A stretch of 25,214 bases of DNA, taken from the IMG/VR virus record IMGVR_UViG_3300030060_001137, positions 1,213-26,426 of that record, one strand, 5' to 3'. Shown here piece by piece: positions 1-6,533 of this stretch. The stretch is from a virus. The notes below the pieces were generated by a model that saw only the letters and a program-made list of their open reading frames with translations, had not been told where the DNA came from and searched no databases. The stretch's first letter is position 1; each line of letters starts with the position of its first letter. Position numbers and translations under genes: made by a program.

Positions 1-2
1 CA

Positions 3-269
3 TTGTTGGAACATATCAAGGCCATCAATGCAGAAGCATATGCAAAGATGGAAGCAACAAAAGGTCTTGTGATTGGCATGATCACGGAAGACCTTGACCA
101 CTGGGCGGGTTATGGTATCAGTACACCTAGCCAACTTGATAGGTACTTTACGGAACAAGCCGTATACAATATACACAAAGACGTGTACGGTGTACGGTGC
201 AAGTATTCTCGTCTAACTGAAATGTCGGACGAAGAACTTGACAATGAATTGAAAGGACTGACAAGATGA
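3..269 (+). CDS. Hypothetical phage protein, probably 5'-truncated
   Basis: The frame is open from the left window edge to a TGA that overlaps the next ATG (ATGA). The first codons seen are TTG TTG, with no room to see a ribosome site, so the true start is probably outside the window. The visible 88 residues are soluble, with mixed charge and an acidic C-terminal stretch (MSDEELDNELKG). I recognise no domain. The overlap with the next gene marks it as the first visible member of a tightly coupled early-type operon. Confidence 0.6.
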   Translation: MLEHIKAINAEAYAKMEATKGLVIGMITEDLDHWAGYGISTPSQLDRYFTEQAVYNIHKDVYGVRCKYSRLTEMSDEELDNELKGLTR

Positions 270-502
270 AGCACGTTCCAACTTTATATATAGACGGTAA
301 AGAAACACCGTTCCAGTACGAGGACGGAAGTATCGAAGGAGTTAGGAACGACCGTTTGAACGGTTTTCAACGTGTCTTTGTCATGGGACACGATTGCAAG
401 GGTAGATACTGTCGGGTGGGCAGTATCAGTTTACCGCTGGGCATGGTTGAACTTGGTGGTACTTGCAAGATGAATGGCAAGTCTTATAGTATAAAACGAT
501 AG
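266..502 (+). CDS. Hypothetical small phage protein
   Basis: This is a 78-residue product whose ATG overlaps the previous stop by 4 bases, suggesting translational coupling. It has two central Cys (GHDCKGRYC) and one near the C-terminus, with alternating hydrophobic residues that suggest a small beta-rich fold. There is no signal peptide or membrane segment, and I recognise no family. It belongs to the cluster of small early-type genes filling the first 5 kb. Confidence 0.65.
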   Translation: MKHVPTLYIDGKETPFQYEDGSIEGVRNDRLNGFQRVFVMGHDCKGRYCRVGSISLPLGMVELGGTCKMNGKSYSIKR

Positions 503-523
503 TAGCACAAAAGGACTGATGCA

Positions 524-1204
524 ATGAAAGACTTACCTCGTTGGACAGAAGACATAGGCATGTTCGCCACGGACAGGCCAATCAACGACACAGAAAACCA
601 TGCAGGTACGTGTGACCATCGAACACCGTACTGTGACGATACGTGTTACAACGTCAAGCTGTACAAAATGTATCCCAACATGGCAAAGCGGGACGACCGC
701 TGTGAGACTGAATGGCAATCTATTACGCCAGAGAATGTGTCTATGATTCCTAAATACTTTGCAAAGAAACGTAAGCAAACCAAACGTATACGGTTCAATA
801 CGAGAGGTGAGGCAATCAAGGACATTACAGACGTATACCGTGTCAAGGCAATCGTTCAGTCCATGCCTGACACTATATGGTGGTTGCCCACTAGAGCGTG
901 GCGCAATACCCTACTCAAGGAACTGATCCAGATCGAATTGTTTCCGTTGGAAAACATTGCTATCAATGCAAGTCTCGATCCATCAAACACGCCTGACGAG
1001 TGGCGTATGCTGGAACAAGATGGCTGGAACATAATGTTCTTTGGTGATGATAATCTGACACACAGTCCTGCTACAGGCGAGAGATTGTTTGCATGTCCTA
1101 AGACACACAAGAAAATGAAGGGACACTGTGAAGTATGTAAGGCTGGCTGTTTCAGTCAGGCTACAATCAAGAAACAAAAACTTGTACATCTATCACAACA
1201 CTAA
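524..1204 (+). CDS. Gp88-like cysteine-rich phage protein
   Basis: The 226-residue product resembles the mycobacteriophage 'gene product 88' family of unknown function. Two Cys clusters are visible: C30-x6-C37-x3-C41 near the N-terminus and C191...C202-x2-C205-x3-C209 near the C-terminus, with a single C60 between. A central stretch (about 86-130) with RIRFNTRGEA and LPTRAWRN matches the family's core pattern. The paired clusters suggest bound iron-sulfur or zinc, which is inference. The first cluster is not the classic radical-SAM CX3CX2C. AAGGA at 508-512 supports the ATG. It is the first gene here with a recognisable family. Confidence 0.7.
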   Translation: MKDLPRWTEDIGMFATDRPINDTENHAGTCDHRTPYCDDTCYNVKLYKMYPNMAKRDDRCETEWQSITPENVSMIPKYFAKKRKQTKRIRFNTRGEAIKDITDVYRVKAIVQSMPDTIWWLPTRAWRNTLLKELIQIELFPLENIAINASLDPSNTPDEWRMLEQDGWNIMFFGDDNLTHSPATGERLFACPKTHKKMKGHCEVCKAGCFSQATIKKQKLVHLSQH

Positions 1205-1217
1205 GAGGAGAAAGCAT

Positions 1218-1406
1218 ATGGCTTTCAACAAATACTACACCAAAGTAGAATACTCCAAGCGTCCTGATGGACGTTGGAACAAGTGGGAGCAATGGTCTGC
1301 CGCTAACTGGTATGGGTGGGACTTCTCATCCTATGAGGATGATCTTCGTTCACTGTGGGACTATCCCAAGTGGGTGTTAGTGGACGTTGTAGATAGGAAA
1401 GGATAA
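1218..1406 (+). CDS. Hypothetical small Trp-rich protein
   Basis: The start is set at the ATG preceded by AGGAG at 1206-1210; a longer in-frame opening upstream lies inside the gp88-like gene and has no ribosome site. The 62-residue product is very rich in aromatics, with nine Trp and several Tyr, and has no Cys. It shows no membrane segment or known motif. The aromatic content suggests a small interaction protein, possibly aimed at a host target, but no function can be assigned. Confidence 0.65.
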   Translation: MAFNKYYTKVEYSKRPDGRWNKWEQWSAANWYGWDFSSYEDDLRSLWDYPKWVLVDVVDRKG

Positions 1407-1410
1407 GATA

Positions 1411-1572
1411 ATGATGACTGATATGGAGAAAGATATCGAAGAACGTATTAAAGAATGGTATCAAAGTATTGACGATCCATTCTTTCAACACAAGCCTTGG
1501 CAACATCTGTTCGATGAAGAAAAACAGATGCTCGCTGAGATGTATTGGGAAACTAAAGGAATAAGACAATGA
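1411..1572 (+). CDS. Hypothetical 53-residue protein
   Basis: ATG ATG at 1411 follows AAAGGA (1398-1403). The frame runs 53 codons to a TGA overlapping the next gene's ATG (ATGA at 1569-1572). The product is acidic and helical, rich in Glu, Lys and Trp. I recognise no family. Its exact fit between neighbours, stop/start overlap and ribosome site support a real gene despite its size. It is probably translationally coupled to the next gene. Confidence 0.6.
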   Translation: MMTDMEKDIEERIKEWYQSIDDPFFQHKPWQHLFDEEKQMLAEMYWETKGIRQ

Positions 1573-1772
1573 GTGAATACGAAGTAACGGTATACCGTAC
1601 CGTCCAGCAATCGACTGTGATTACAATTCATAATGATCATCCCTTTACAAAAACTGAACGCCACTTTATTGCTATACAAGCAGAGGATGAAGCAGAAGAC
1701 TTAAATGATTTCAATTGGGATACTCTTGATATTCAAATTGAATACGATGACACACAAATAAAGGTAGTGTAA
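1569..1772 (+). CDS. Hypothetical acidic small protein
   Basis: The 67-residue product starts in an ATGA overlap with the previous gene. The N-terminal half alternates hydrophobic and polar residues (YEVTVYRTVQQSTVITI), suggesting a beta-hairpin, and the C-terminal half is strongly acidic. I recognise no family. Small acidic early phage proteins are often inhibitors or DNA mimics, but nothing here proves this. Confidence 0.65.
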   Translation: MSEYEVTVYRTVQQSTVITIHNDHPFTKTERHFIAIQAEDEAEDLNDFNWDTLDIQIEYDDTQIKVV

Positions 1773-1776
1773 GACA

Positions 1777-1932
1777 ATGAGTAAATCAATCAAACAAATT
1801 CGGCGCGAACTACAAGATAGTGGCGACTCACACCTTCAGAATATGGAGGCGGCATTAGATGACAAGCAAATTATATTGCTGGTCAACGCCGTTAATAATC
1901 AAAGGCAAATAGAACTACTGGAAGAGGAGTAA
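1777..1932 (+). CDS. Hypothetical 51-residue protein
   Basis: ATG at 1777 lies four bases after the previous stop, and 51 codons run to TAA at 1930-1932. The sequence begins basic (MSKSIKQIRREL) and ends acidic (ELLEEE), which suggests an amphipathic helical protein. There is no recognised domain. The GAGGAG that encodes its C-terminus doubles as the ribosome site of the following gene, a typical compact phage arrangement. Confidence 0.55.
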   Translation: MSKSIKQIRRELQDSGDSHLQNMEAALDDKQIILLVNAVNNQRQIELLEEE

Positions 1933-1937
1933 GAGTG

Positions 1938-2198
1938 ATGGGTGAAAGCTTAACATTTACTTGGTCTGATGTTTACGGTGAGGCACGACCCTCACCAACA
2001 ACAAAGAAAAGACTTGAGGAGTGGCGCGACACCGCGAAAGAGGCGCGTGGAAACTTTTATAAATTAGACATCTACCAATTAGACTTTCTCTCCGATGTCA
2101 TAGGTGAGTTACAAAATATCTATGACGAAATGTTAACCAAACCTGATGAAGTAGAGAAAGATGTTGGGTGGTATCCTATTATAAACTTTAAGGAGTAA
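1938..2198 (+). CDS. Hypothetical phage protein
   Basis: GAGGAG at 1924-1929 sits 8 bases before ATG 1938; an in-frame GTG at 1935 is possible but closer than usual. The 86-residue product is soluble and helical in the middle (EEWRDTAKEARGNFYKLDIYQLDFLSDVIGELQNIYDEM). No family is recognised. It is flanked by other small early-type genes in the same direction. Confidence 0.65.
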   Translation: MGESLTFTWSDVYGEARPSPTTKKRLEEWRDTAKEARGNFYKLDIYQLDFLSDVIGELQNIYDEMLTKPDEVEKDVGWYPIINFKE

Positions 2199-2203
2199 AG
2201 AAT

Positions 2204-2422
2204 ATGACGATTCGTACAGGTGAGTTGCCGGTGCATGGCGTAAAGTCAGTGGAACTGTTGCAAGAAAAAGTTCCATGCAATCACAATTCGGCTGGATACT
2301 TTTATGCAGTGAGCGTTGTGGTTGAGGACGAGGATGGTGAAAGGAAAAAGATTGCCACCCTCTATGATTTAGGCGATAATAATAAGATCAAGATGAGAAC
2401 TTGGACAGACGGAGGAATATAA
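2204..2422 (+). CDS. Hypothetical small protein
   Basis: AAGGAG at 2191-2196 precedes ATG 2204 at good spacing. The 72-residue product has a probable beta fold (GYFYAVSVVVEDEDGER followed by IATLYDLGDN). It contains a single Cys, has no membrane segment and no recognised domain. One base separates its stop from the next gene's ATG. Confidence 0.65.
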   Translation: MTIRTGELPVHGVKSVELLQEKVPCNHNSAGYFYAVSVVVEDEDGERKKIATLYDLGDNNKIKMRTWTDGGI

Positions 2423-2423
2423 A

Positions 2424-2654
2424 ATGAGCATTGATCCTATTGATCCTATTTCAGCACTCATACCAGTTCACATGCTGAAGACGTTCACTGTAACCCCATT
2501 GAAAAACGGGGAAGCTGTTGAACATGCAGTACAATCTACCATAATCAATGGTGATGGTAGAACTATATCCGTAAGCCAGTCAGTCCTTACTGTGTATGAT
2601 AGGTTTGCTAACTTACAAACTATACCACCACAAAGTAAAGGCGAACTAGTATGA
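2424..2654 (+). CDS. Hypothetical small protein with IDP repeat at N-terminus
   Basis: The 76-residue product begins with a short duplication (IDPIDPIS) from a tandem 9-base repeat ATTGATCCT. GGAGGAATATAAA lies just upstream and is one of several similar initiation sites in this window. The rest is polar with beta propensity and no recognised domain. Its TGA overlaps the ATG of the small membrane protein that follows. Confidence 0.65.
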   Translation: MSIDPIDPISALIPVHMLKTFTVTPLKNGEAVEHAVQSTIINGDGRTISVSQSVLTVYDRFANLQTIPPQSKGELV

Positions 2655-2809
2655 CATGGCTTTTTATTATAATTGGTGGACTGTGCCTTGTAGCAGGTAT
2701 AGGTGGTACGTATGCCCTATCAGGACAAGAGCATTGGCAATCTGTTTGCATAATGTTATATGGTATTGTATTACTTGTATGTTCTAGCCTAAGCAGGAGG
2801 ATAAAATAA
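2651..2809 (+). CDS. Small two-helix membrane protein
   Basis: The 52-residue product has two hydrophobic segments (about residues 3-22 and 33-46) separated by a short polar loop (SGQEHWQS), ending in a basic tail (SRRIK). This predicts a hairpin in the inner membrane with a cytoplasmic C-terminus. It starts in an ATGA overlap with the gene before. Its last codons include AGGAGG, the ribosome site for the next gene. Function is unknown: small two-helix phage membrane proteins include holins and exclusion proteins, but the lysis genes here lie near 21 kb. Confidence 0.6.
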   Translation: MTWLFIIIGGLCLVAGIGGTYALSGQEHWQSVCIMLYGIVLLVCSSLSRRIK

Positions 2810-2810
2810 A

Positions 2811-2972
2811 ATGCTGACGTTCTATGAGTGGAGAGATGAACAAGAGAGGCGCTATGATGTCATGCCCCGTTGGTATTGGGACACGGCAACATGCCGCGAT
2901 AAGTACAACCAGTACTGCGAGCGATATGAAGATCACTTAAATGGAACCGGAGGGTATTATGAAAAGCATTAG
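2811..2972 (+). CDS. Hypothetical aromatic-rich small protein
   Basis: AGGAGG at 2795-2800 precedes ATG 2811. The 53-residue product is rich in Tyr, Trp, Arg and Asp (for example RWYWDTATCRDKYNQYC) and contains two Cys. I recognise no domain. The 3' end overlaps the next gene's start by 14 bases, so the two are probably translated in a coupled way. It resembles the aromatic-rich product of 1218-1406 in composition only. Confidence 0.6.
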   Translation: MLTFYEWRDEQERRYDVMPRWYWDTATCRDKYNQYCERYEDHLNGTGGYYEKH

Positions 2973-3117
2973 TCTGTTACTAGCACTCACCTTATTGAGT
3001 GGGTGCTTCACTCCTATTCTGGCAGTAGGTAGTGCAATCAGTAGCACTACCAATTATATTCAGCTAGAAGAGATTAAAGATAGGATTGATAACTTAGACA
3101 AAAAGAATGACACGTAA
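2959..3117 (+). CDS. Small predicted lipoprotein
   Basis: The 52-residue product starts with a short basic N-terminus and hydrophobic stretch (MKSISLLLALTLLSGC). LSGC at residues 13-16 is a good lipobox, predicting signal peptidase II cleavage before Cys16. The mature 37 residues are mostly polar, with a charged helix (LEEIKDRIDNLDKKND) at the end. Position +2 is Phe, not Asp, so outer-membrane sorting is likely in an enteric-type host. GGAGGG at 2949-2954 gives a ribosome site. Phage lipoproteins of this size include superinfection-exclusion proteins and o-spanins. The window has a separate spanin pair, so exclusion is the better guess. Confidence 0.6.
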   Translation: MKSISLLLALTLLSGCFTPILAVGSAISSTTNYIQLEEIKDRIDNLDKKNDT

Positions 3118-3343
3118 TATGGAAGTGTGGTATAAGATAATAATCTACAAAGCACCTGATTATTATCTTACTACCATGTATGATGTTCATCCATCGAACA
3201 TCTCTAAGTTTAATAAGAGTTTCAACTTACGTTCTTGGATGGCTAATGGAATAAGAGAGGTGCAAGGAACCAGAGATAGAATTGAAATTGAAAAGTACAC
3301 CGCCAATACTAAAGAACTTATCTTTAAGATGGAGGGAGAATGA
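3107..3343 (+). CDS. Hypothetical protein
   Basis: The 78-residue product begins inside the end of the lipoprotein gene (11-base overlap) and ends in an ATGA overlap with the next gene. An alternative start is the second ATG at 3119. It is basic to neutral with a Tyr-rich N-terminus and a charged C-terminus. There is no membrane segment and no recognised domain. Confidence 0.6.
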   Translation: MTRNMEVWYKIIIYKAPDYYLTTMYDVHPSNISKFNKSFNLRSWMANGIREVQGTRDRIEIEKYTANTKELIFKMEGE

Positions 3344-3537
3344 CCTGTAGAATGACCAAAAAGAACGAGGATAATGTAGTACCTGTCCAAGATTTTTGGC
3401 AACTAAAAGTTAATAAGATCAATACCTTATATGCTTATGGTGCCATCAATACGGATAAGTATATTGAAGAGTTGGTAAGGCTTGGCTTTACCAAGAAACA
3501 AATCTTAGATGATCTTAACGACAACGAGGAAGACTGA
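3340..3537 (+). CDS. Hypothetical protein, possible small helical domain
   Basis: The 65-residue product begins in an ATGA overlap. Its C-terminal half (INTLYAYGAINTDKYIEELV then LGFTKKQILDDLND) looks like a short helical repeat similar in style to SHOCT-like or scaffold-binding modules, but I cannot assign a family. The start at 3340 or the ATG at 3352 are both possible. GAGGA inside its last codons serves the next gene. Confidence 0.6.
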   Translation: MTCRMTKKNEDNVVPVQDFWQLKVNKINTLYAYGAINTDKYIEELVRLGFTKKQILDDLNDNEED

Positions 3538-3538
3538 A

Positions 3539-4453
3539 ATGTTAGAGCAACTTACTACTACCAATGATCGTGAAATTTTCTTTCCTGTTTACGAGCAGGG
3601 TGTATTGGGTAACACTACCCAAACATGGGCAGCAAACAAGAAGATGTTAACCCGTGGACCTAATGATCCTGCTGGATCACTATCAGATGAAACGTATTTG
3701 TCTGTAGTAAATAGCAACTATAGAGTAGTAGAAAACAAAGAACTGTTCATGCCATTACAAGAACAGATGGTTAATCACTTTGATCCTCAAGTATTGGAGG
3801 ACATTCAGATTAAAGATCATGTCTTGAAGGGTGGAGCAGTCTGCTTTGCAGAGTACATTCTACCTAAGATAGCGAAGCCTGTTGAGACAAGGACAGGACA
3901 CAAGACAGAGATTGGTCTTCGATACATTATGAAGAACAGTCACGATGGCAGTAGCAGTGCGTTGATGTACAGTGGAGACATAGATTTCTTTTGTACTAAC
4001 GGACAGATCAATGGACAGTTTGATGTTGCACGTGCAAGGCACACAAAGAACTTTACCATTGATGGTTTCATACGTGCCTTTGATCAGAGTTTGCTTACAC
4101 ACATGCAATCAGTACAGCAGTACCAAGTGTGGGCAGATACGCAGTTGACTAACAGTGTAAAGATTAAGGAACTATTTAAGAAGTTAGTTAACCCTTCTAT
4201 TAATGTAGAAGATAAACCTAAGAAAGCTAATGGTTTAGCTGACAGGTTGTTTGCCCAGTACACTGATGAGGTACAACAACGAGGTAACAATGTCTTCGCT
4301 CTTGTCTCAGCCATGACACACTTCGCATCACATGATGATGAAAGGTTTGGGTTGACTAGGGCAGGTGATAATGGTACACTATTTAAGCGTCAACAGACGG
4401 TTAACGGATGGATAAAATCTCAGACATTCAATGACTTTCTTGAGACGGTATAA
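3539..4453 (+). CDS. DUF932 family phage/plasmid protein
   Basis: The 304-residue product matches the DUF932 family found in phages and plasmids. The family core is visible at residues 133-155: NSHDGSSS followed by a strand and then FFCTNG, the 'HDGS...CtNG' signature. The N-terminus (about 1-60) contains the typical region ending in LSVVNSNYRVVEN. I chose ATG 3539 because GAGGA lies about 10 bases upstream; ten further in-frame residues upstream overlap the previous gene and lack a ribosome site. The molecular role of the family is not established; it is common among early or replication genes of phages. Length is near the usual 270-400. Confidence 0.8.
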   Translation: MLEQLTTTNDREIFFPVYEQGVLGNTTQTWAANKKMLTRGPNDPAGSLSDETYLSVVNSNYRVVENKELFMPLQEQMVNHFDPQVLEDIQIKDHVLKGGAVCFAEYILPKIAKPVETRTGHKTEIGLRYIMKNSHDGSSSALMYSGDIDFFCTNGQINGQFDVARARHTKNFTIDGFIRAFDQSLLTHMQSVQQYQVWADTQLTNSVKIKELFKKLVNPSINVEDKPKKANGLADRLFAQYTDEVQQRGNNVFALVSAMTHFASHDDERFGLTRAGDNGTLFKRQQTVNGWIKSQTFNDFLETV

Positions 4454-4479
4454 GTAACCACAACTAAAGGATTAGTATA

Positions 4480-4674
4480 ATGGCTGAAAGACATTACGAC
4501 TATCAATGTCACACCGAAATTCCTAACCATATGCGTGCATATCTAATGGATGTAGTCGATGCAGACTACCTAGAAGCGGTGGATATTGAAGACATCAATG
4601 ATTTCTTAAATGGTTTGGTGGACTGGAACGATGACTATGAACCACTACCAAATTACCTAACACATATTCATTAG
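4480..4674 (+). CDS. Hypothetical acidic small protein
   Basis: AAAGGA at 4465-4470 precedes ATG 4480. The 64-residue product is strongly acidic (many Asp and Glu), with His and Tyr residues scattered through it. No domain is recognised. It is followed by the hairpin-containing gap at 4675-4736, so it may end a transcript segment. Its acidity would fit a DNA mimic or inhibitor, which is speculation. Confidence 0.6.
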   Translation: MAERHYDYQCHTEIPNHMRAYLMDVVDADYLEAVDIEDINDFLNGLVDWNDDYEPLPNYLTHIH

Positions 4675-4680
4675 TTGTAC

Positions 4681-4720
4681 TAGGGTGGGTCTATTACACC
4701 AGTGTAGTAGATTCACCCTA
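4681..4720 (+). promoter_or_regulatory. Strong 17-bp RNA hairpin upstream of the 4737 gene
   Basis: TAGGGTGGGTCTATTAC (4681-4697) can pair over its full length with GTAGTAGATTCACCCTA (4704-4720), with loop ACCAGT. Three of the 17 pairs are G-U or U-G wobbles (4688/4713, 4689/4712, 4694/4707), so the complement is complete only as + strand RNA. No T-run follows; instead AAAGGAGG (4723-4730) and ATG 4737 come directly after. This suggests a leader stem, an RNase processing site or an mRNA stabiliser rather than an intrinsic terminator. TAGGGT at its 5' edge also recurs in two other leaders. Confidence 0.6.
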
Positions 4721-4736
4721 CCAAAGGAGGAAAGAA

Positions 4737-5042
4737 ATGATAGTAAAAGAACTTCCCACTAAGGTAGCACGTGTTCAACTTGAAATACACAACGATGGAC
4801 TTTACATTGGAGTTTATGACAATGAAGATTATCAGGGTGTACGTAACTTATTTAAAGTAGCACTAGAAGATTTAGTAAAAGATCATTTAAAAGATTCTAT
4901 TCTTAATTCCAGTGAACTTAAATCAGATTTATTATTTGAATTAGATTGTCTTTTAAATTATGCAGCGAGTTTCAAAAAGAATTCTGTAAAAGAATTTAAA
5001 GACTCAGGATTTACTGATGACTTCGGAGTAAATATGGAATAG
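4737..5042 (+). CDS. Hypothetical acidic protein
   Basis: The 101-residue product has a perfect ribosome site (AAAGGAGG, 6 bases before ATG) right behind a 17-bp hairpin. The N-terminus looks like a beta hairpin (ARVQLEIHNDGLYIGVYDN) and the rest is helical and acidic. No family is recognised. Base composition here is much more AT-rich than in the first 1.3 kb (15 G/C in 60 bases at 4861-4920). The isolated leader suggests separately tuned, possibly high, expression. Confidence 0.65.
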   Translation: MIVKELPTKVARVQLEIHNDGLYIGVYDNEDYQGVRNLFKVALEDLVKDHLKDSILNSSELKSDLLFELDCLLNYAASFKKNSVKEFKDSGFTDDFGVNME

Positions 5043-5051
5043 GATAATCAA

Positions 5052-5342
5052 ATGTTATTAGATGACATTAAAAAACTTCTGAAGGAAGTATCCGCACCGG
5101 GGATTGTTCACATCGATCCTCAAAGAGTAAAGATACATCTTGTAGGATTAATAGAACTTGAGGAAAGAAGAATGACTCACTACAAAACAGGTGTAATTCC
5201 TAACTTAATAAAAGATTTAAATGAATTAATAGACACGGCCAATGATATAATACCTGCAACCTCACATCAAGAGGATCAGCTTTTTAATTTAGCACAAAAT
5301 ATTTCTATTGTTCGCAACATTGTAATAAAGGAATTAATGTAA
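5052..5342 (+). CDS. Hypothetical helical protein
   Basis: The 96-residue product follows nine bases after the previous stop, with only a weak ribosome site (ATAGGAT). It is predicted to be largely helical, with leucine-rich stretches (DDIKKLLKEV; LVGLIELEERRMTHYK; LIKDLNELIDTANDII). There is no Cys and no membrane segment. The final TAA overlaps the next ATG (TAATG). No function is recognised. Confidence 0.6.
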   Translation: MLLDDIKKLLKEVSAPGIVHIDPQRVKIHLVGLIELEERRMTHYKTGVIPNLIKDLNELIDTANDIIPATSHQEDQLFNLAQNISIVRNIVIKELM

Positions 5343-5557
5343 TGTCTGGAGCAGCACAAGATGTAGTGGTCATTAACACTTTAAATTGTCAGCTATCATT
5401 AGCTAAAAAAGAAATAAGTGAATTAAACAAACAGTTATATGATCAATACAAAAAAGTAAAAGACTTGACTGAACAAGTAAACTATTTGAAAGAGAAACTT
5501 TTTCTAACTGAAGCGGAACTAGAAACATTATACGAAAGAAAACTAAATGCAAGTTGA
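5342..5557 (+). CDS. Small coiled-coil protein
   Basis: The 71-residue product has a short hydrophobic N-terminus and then about 55 residues of heptad-like sequence (LSLAKKEISELNKQLYDQYK onward to AELETLYERK), a likely parallel or antiparallel coiled coil. Its end overlaps the start of thyX by 11 bases. No enzyme motif is seen. It may act as an oligomeric adaptor; the function is unknown. Confidence 0.65.
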   Translation: MSGAAQDVVVINTLNCQLSLAKKEISELNKQLYDQYKKVKDLTEQVNYLKEKLFLTEAELETLYERKLNAS

Positions 5558-6221
5558 ACTTATCTCTTGTCTGGGTACAGACTTAACTGTAGTTAATGCA
5601 GCACGTGTATCCTTTGATAAGGAAAGTGATTGGGAAGTTAACCATAGTGTAAGGCAGGAACTATCTAGCCAAGATCAAGCATTGGTTCGATATCTTGCCA
5701 AGCATAATCACTTTACACCCTTCACTCATTGCGTGGTAACTCTGCGAGAAACTATCCCTATCTTTGTAGCAAGACAAAGGTTCAAACATACCATAGGATT
5801 TACTTACAATGAGGTAAGTAGAAGATACGTAGATGATATGCCAGAGTTTTATTTTCCTGATGAGTGGAGAAGTAGAGCAGACAATGCAAAGCAAGGTAGT
5901 GGGGAAGAGGTAATAGATATCAATACAAGATCAGCTATGGTTGATGACTACCATCATGCAATACAGAAATGTAAGTGGACATACCAACAACTCATACGTA
6001 AAGGAGTGTGTCCAGAGCAAGCAAGGATGGTATTACCTCAATCAATGTATACCAGCTACTATGTTACTGGTTCTTTGTCTGCTTTTGCACGTGCTTATAA
6101 GTTACGTATTGACAAGCACGCACAAAAAGAGATACAAGAACTAGCAGAGAAATGGAACGCAATCATTAAGGATTTATATCCTGTATCGTGGGAAGCATTA
6201 ACAGAGGAACAAGACAAATGA
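5547..6221 (+). CDS. thyX: Flavin-dependent thymidylate synthase ThyX
   Basis: ThyX makes dTMP from dUMP using FAD, NADPH and methylene-tetrahydrofolate, feeding phage DNA synthesis. The 224-residue length is typical. Visible signatures are the N-terminal VNAARVSFDK, HFTPFTH (56-61), the motif region RQRFKHTIGFTYNEVSRRY (76-94), ARMVLP (159-164) and HAQKEIQ (191-197). The classical RHR-X7-S motif is degenerate here: Lys80-His81-Thr82 replaces RHR, with eight residues before Ser91. NEVSRRYVDD and EFYFPDEWRSRADN resemble a phage-type subfamily as I remember it. It overlaps the previous gene by 11 bases and the next by four. The nearby ribonucleotide reductase serves the same pathway. Confidence 0.93.
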   Translation: MQVELISCLGTDLTVVNAARVSFDKESDWEVNHSVRQELSSQDQALVRYLAKHNHFTPFTHCVVTLRETIPIFVARQRFKHTIGFTYNEVSRRYVDDMPEFYFPDEWRSRADNAKQGSGEEVIDINTRSAMVDDYHHAIQKCKWTYQQLIRKGVCPEQARMVLPQSMYTSYYVTGSLSAFARAYKLRIDKHAQKEIQELAEKWNAIIKDLYPVSWEALTEEQDK

Positions 6222-6391
6222 AAAACTTATGGGAAAAAGATCGTAAGACAATCTTCAGAGAATTAAAACAAATGTATCTTGAAGAGGGATATTCTCACAA
6301 GGAAGCTAAACGATTAGCGACTGAAGAAACAAATGAAATTAAAGATGCAGACATGATGTTTGTTAATAAGTTAATGTGCGATGAAGAATAA
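6218..6391 (+). CDS. Hypothetical small charged protein
   Basis: ATG 6218 overlaps the thyX stop (ATGA) with GAGGAAC upstream; a longer upstream opening in the same frame lies inside thyX. The 57-residue product is highly charged and helical (FRELKQMYLEEGYSHKEAKRLATEE). GYSHKEAKRLA resembles a short helix-turn-helix-like stretch but is too short to call. No family is recognised. Confidence 0.6.
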   Translation: MKNLWEKDRKTIFRELKQMYLEEGYSHKEAKRLATEETNEIKDADMMFVNKLMCDEE

Positions 6392-6533
6392 AGATACACT
6401 TAAAAACCGTGATCCAAATTGGAGATGGTTGCGTGCACTAGGACATAAGAAAGTCAGAGACAAGACTATCTACATGAGAAAAATTAAACACAAGGGTAAA
6501 GATGATGTATCAGATACTAAAGAAAACTTATAG
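6381..6533 (+). CDS. Hypothetical 50-residue basic protein
   Basis: ATG at 6381 lies inside the end of the previous gene, and 50 codons run to TAG at 6531-6533, overlapping the following gene by 32 bases. The product is basic and Trp-containing (NRDPNWRWLRALGHKKVRDK), suggesting nucleic acid or membrane-surface binding. There is no clear ribosome site. The call rests on the fact that it fills an otherwise empty gap in a tightly tiled operon. Confidence 0.5.
   Translation: MKNKDTLKNRDPNWRWLRALGHKKVRDKTIYMRKIKHKGKDDVSDTKENL

Noticed and set aside
2428-2450. Tandem ATTGATCCT repeat
   Set aside because: There are only two copies inside a gene start, encoding IDPIDP; too short to indicate a functional repeat.
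5941-6144. 67-codon plus-strand frame inside thyX
   Set aside because: It is fully within thyX in another frame, without a ribosome site or domain.
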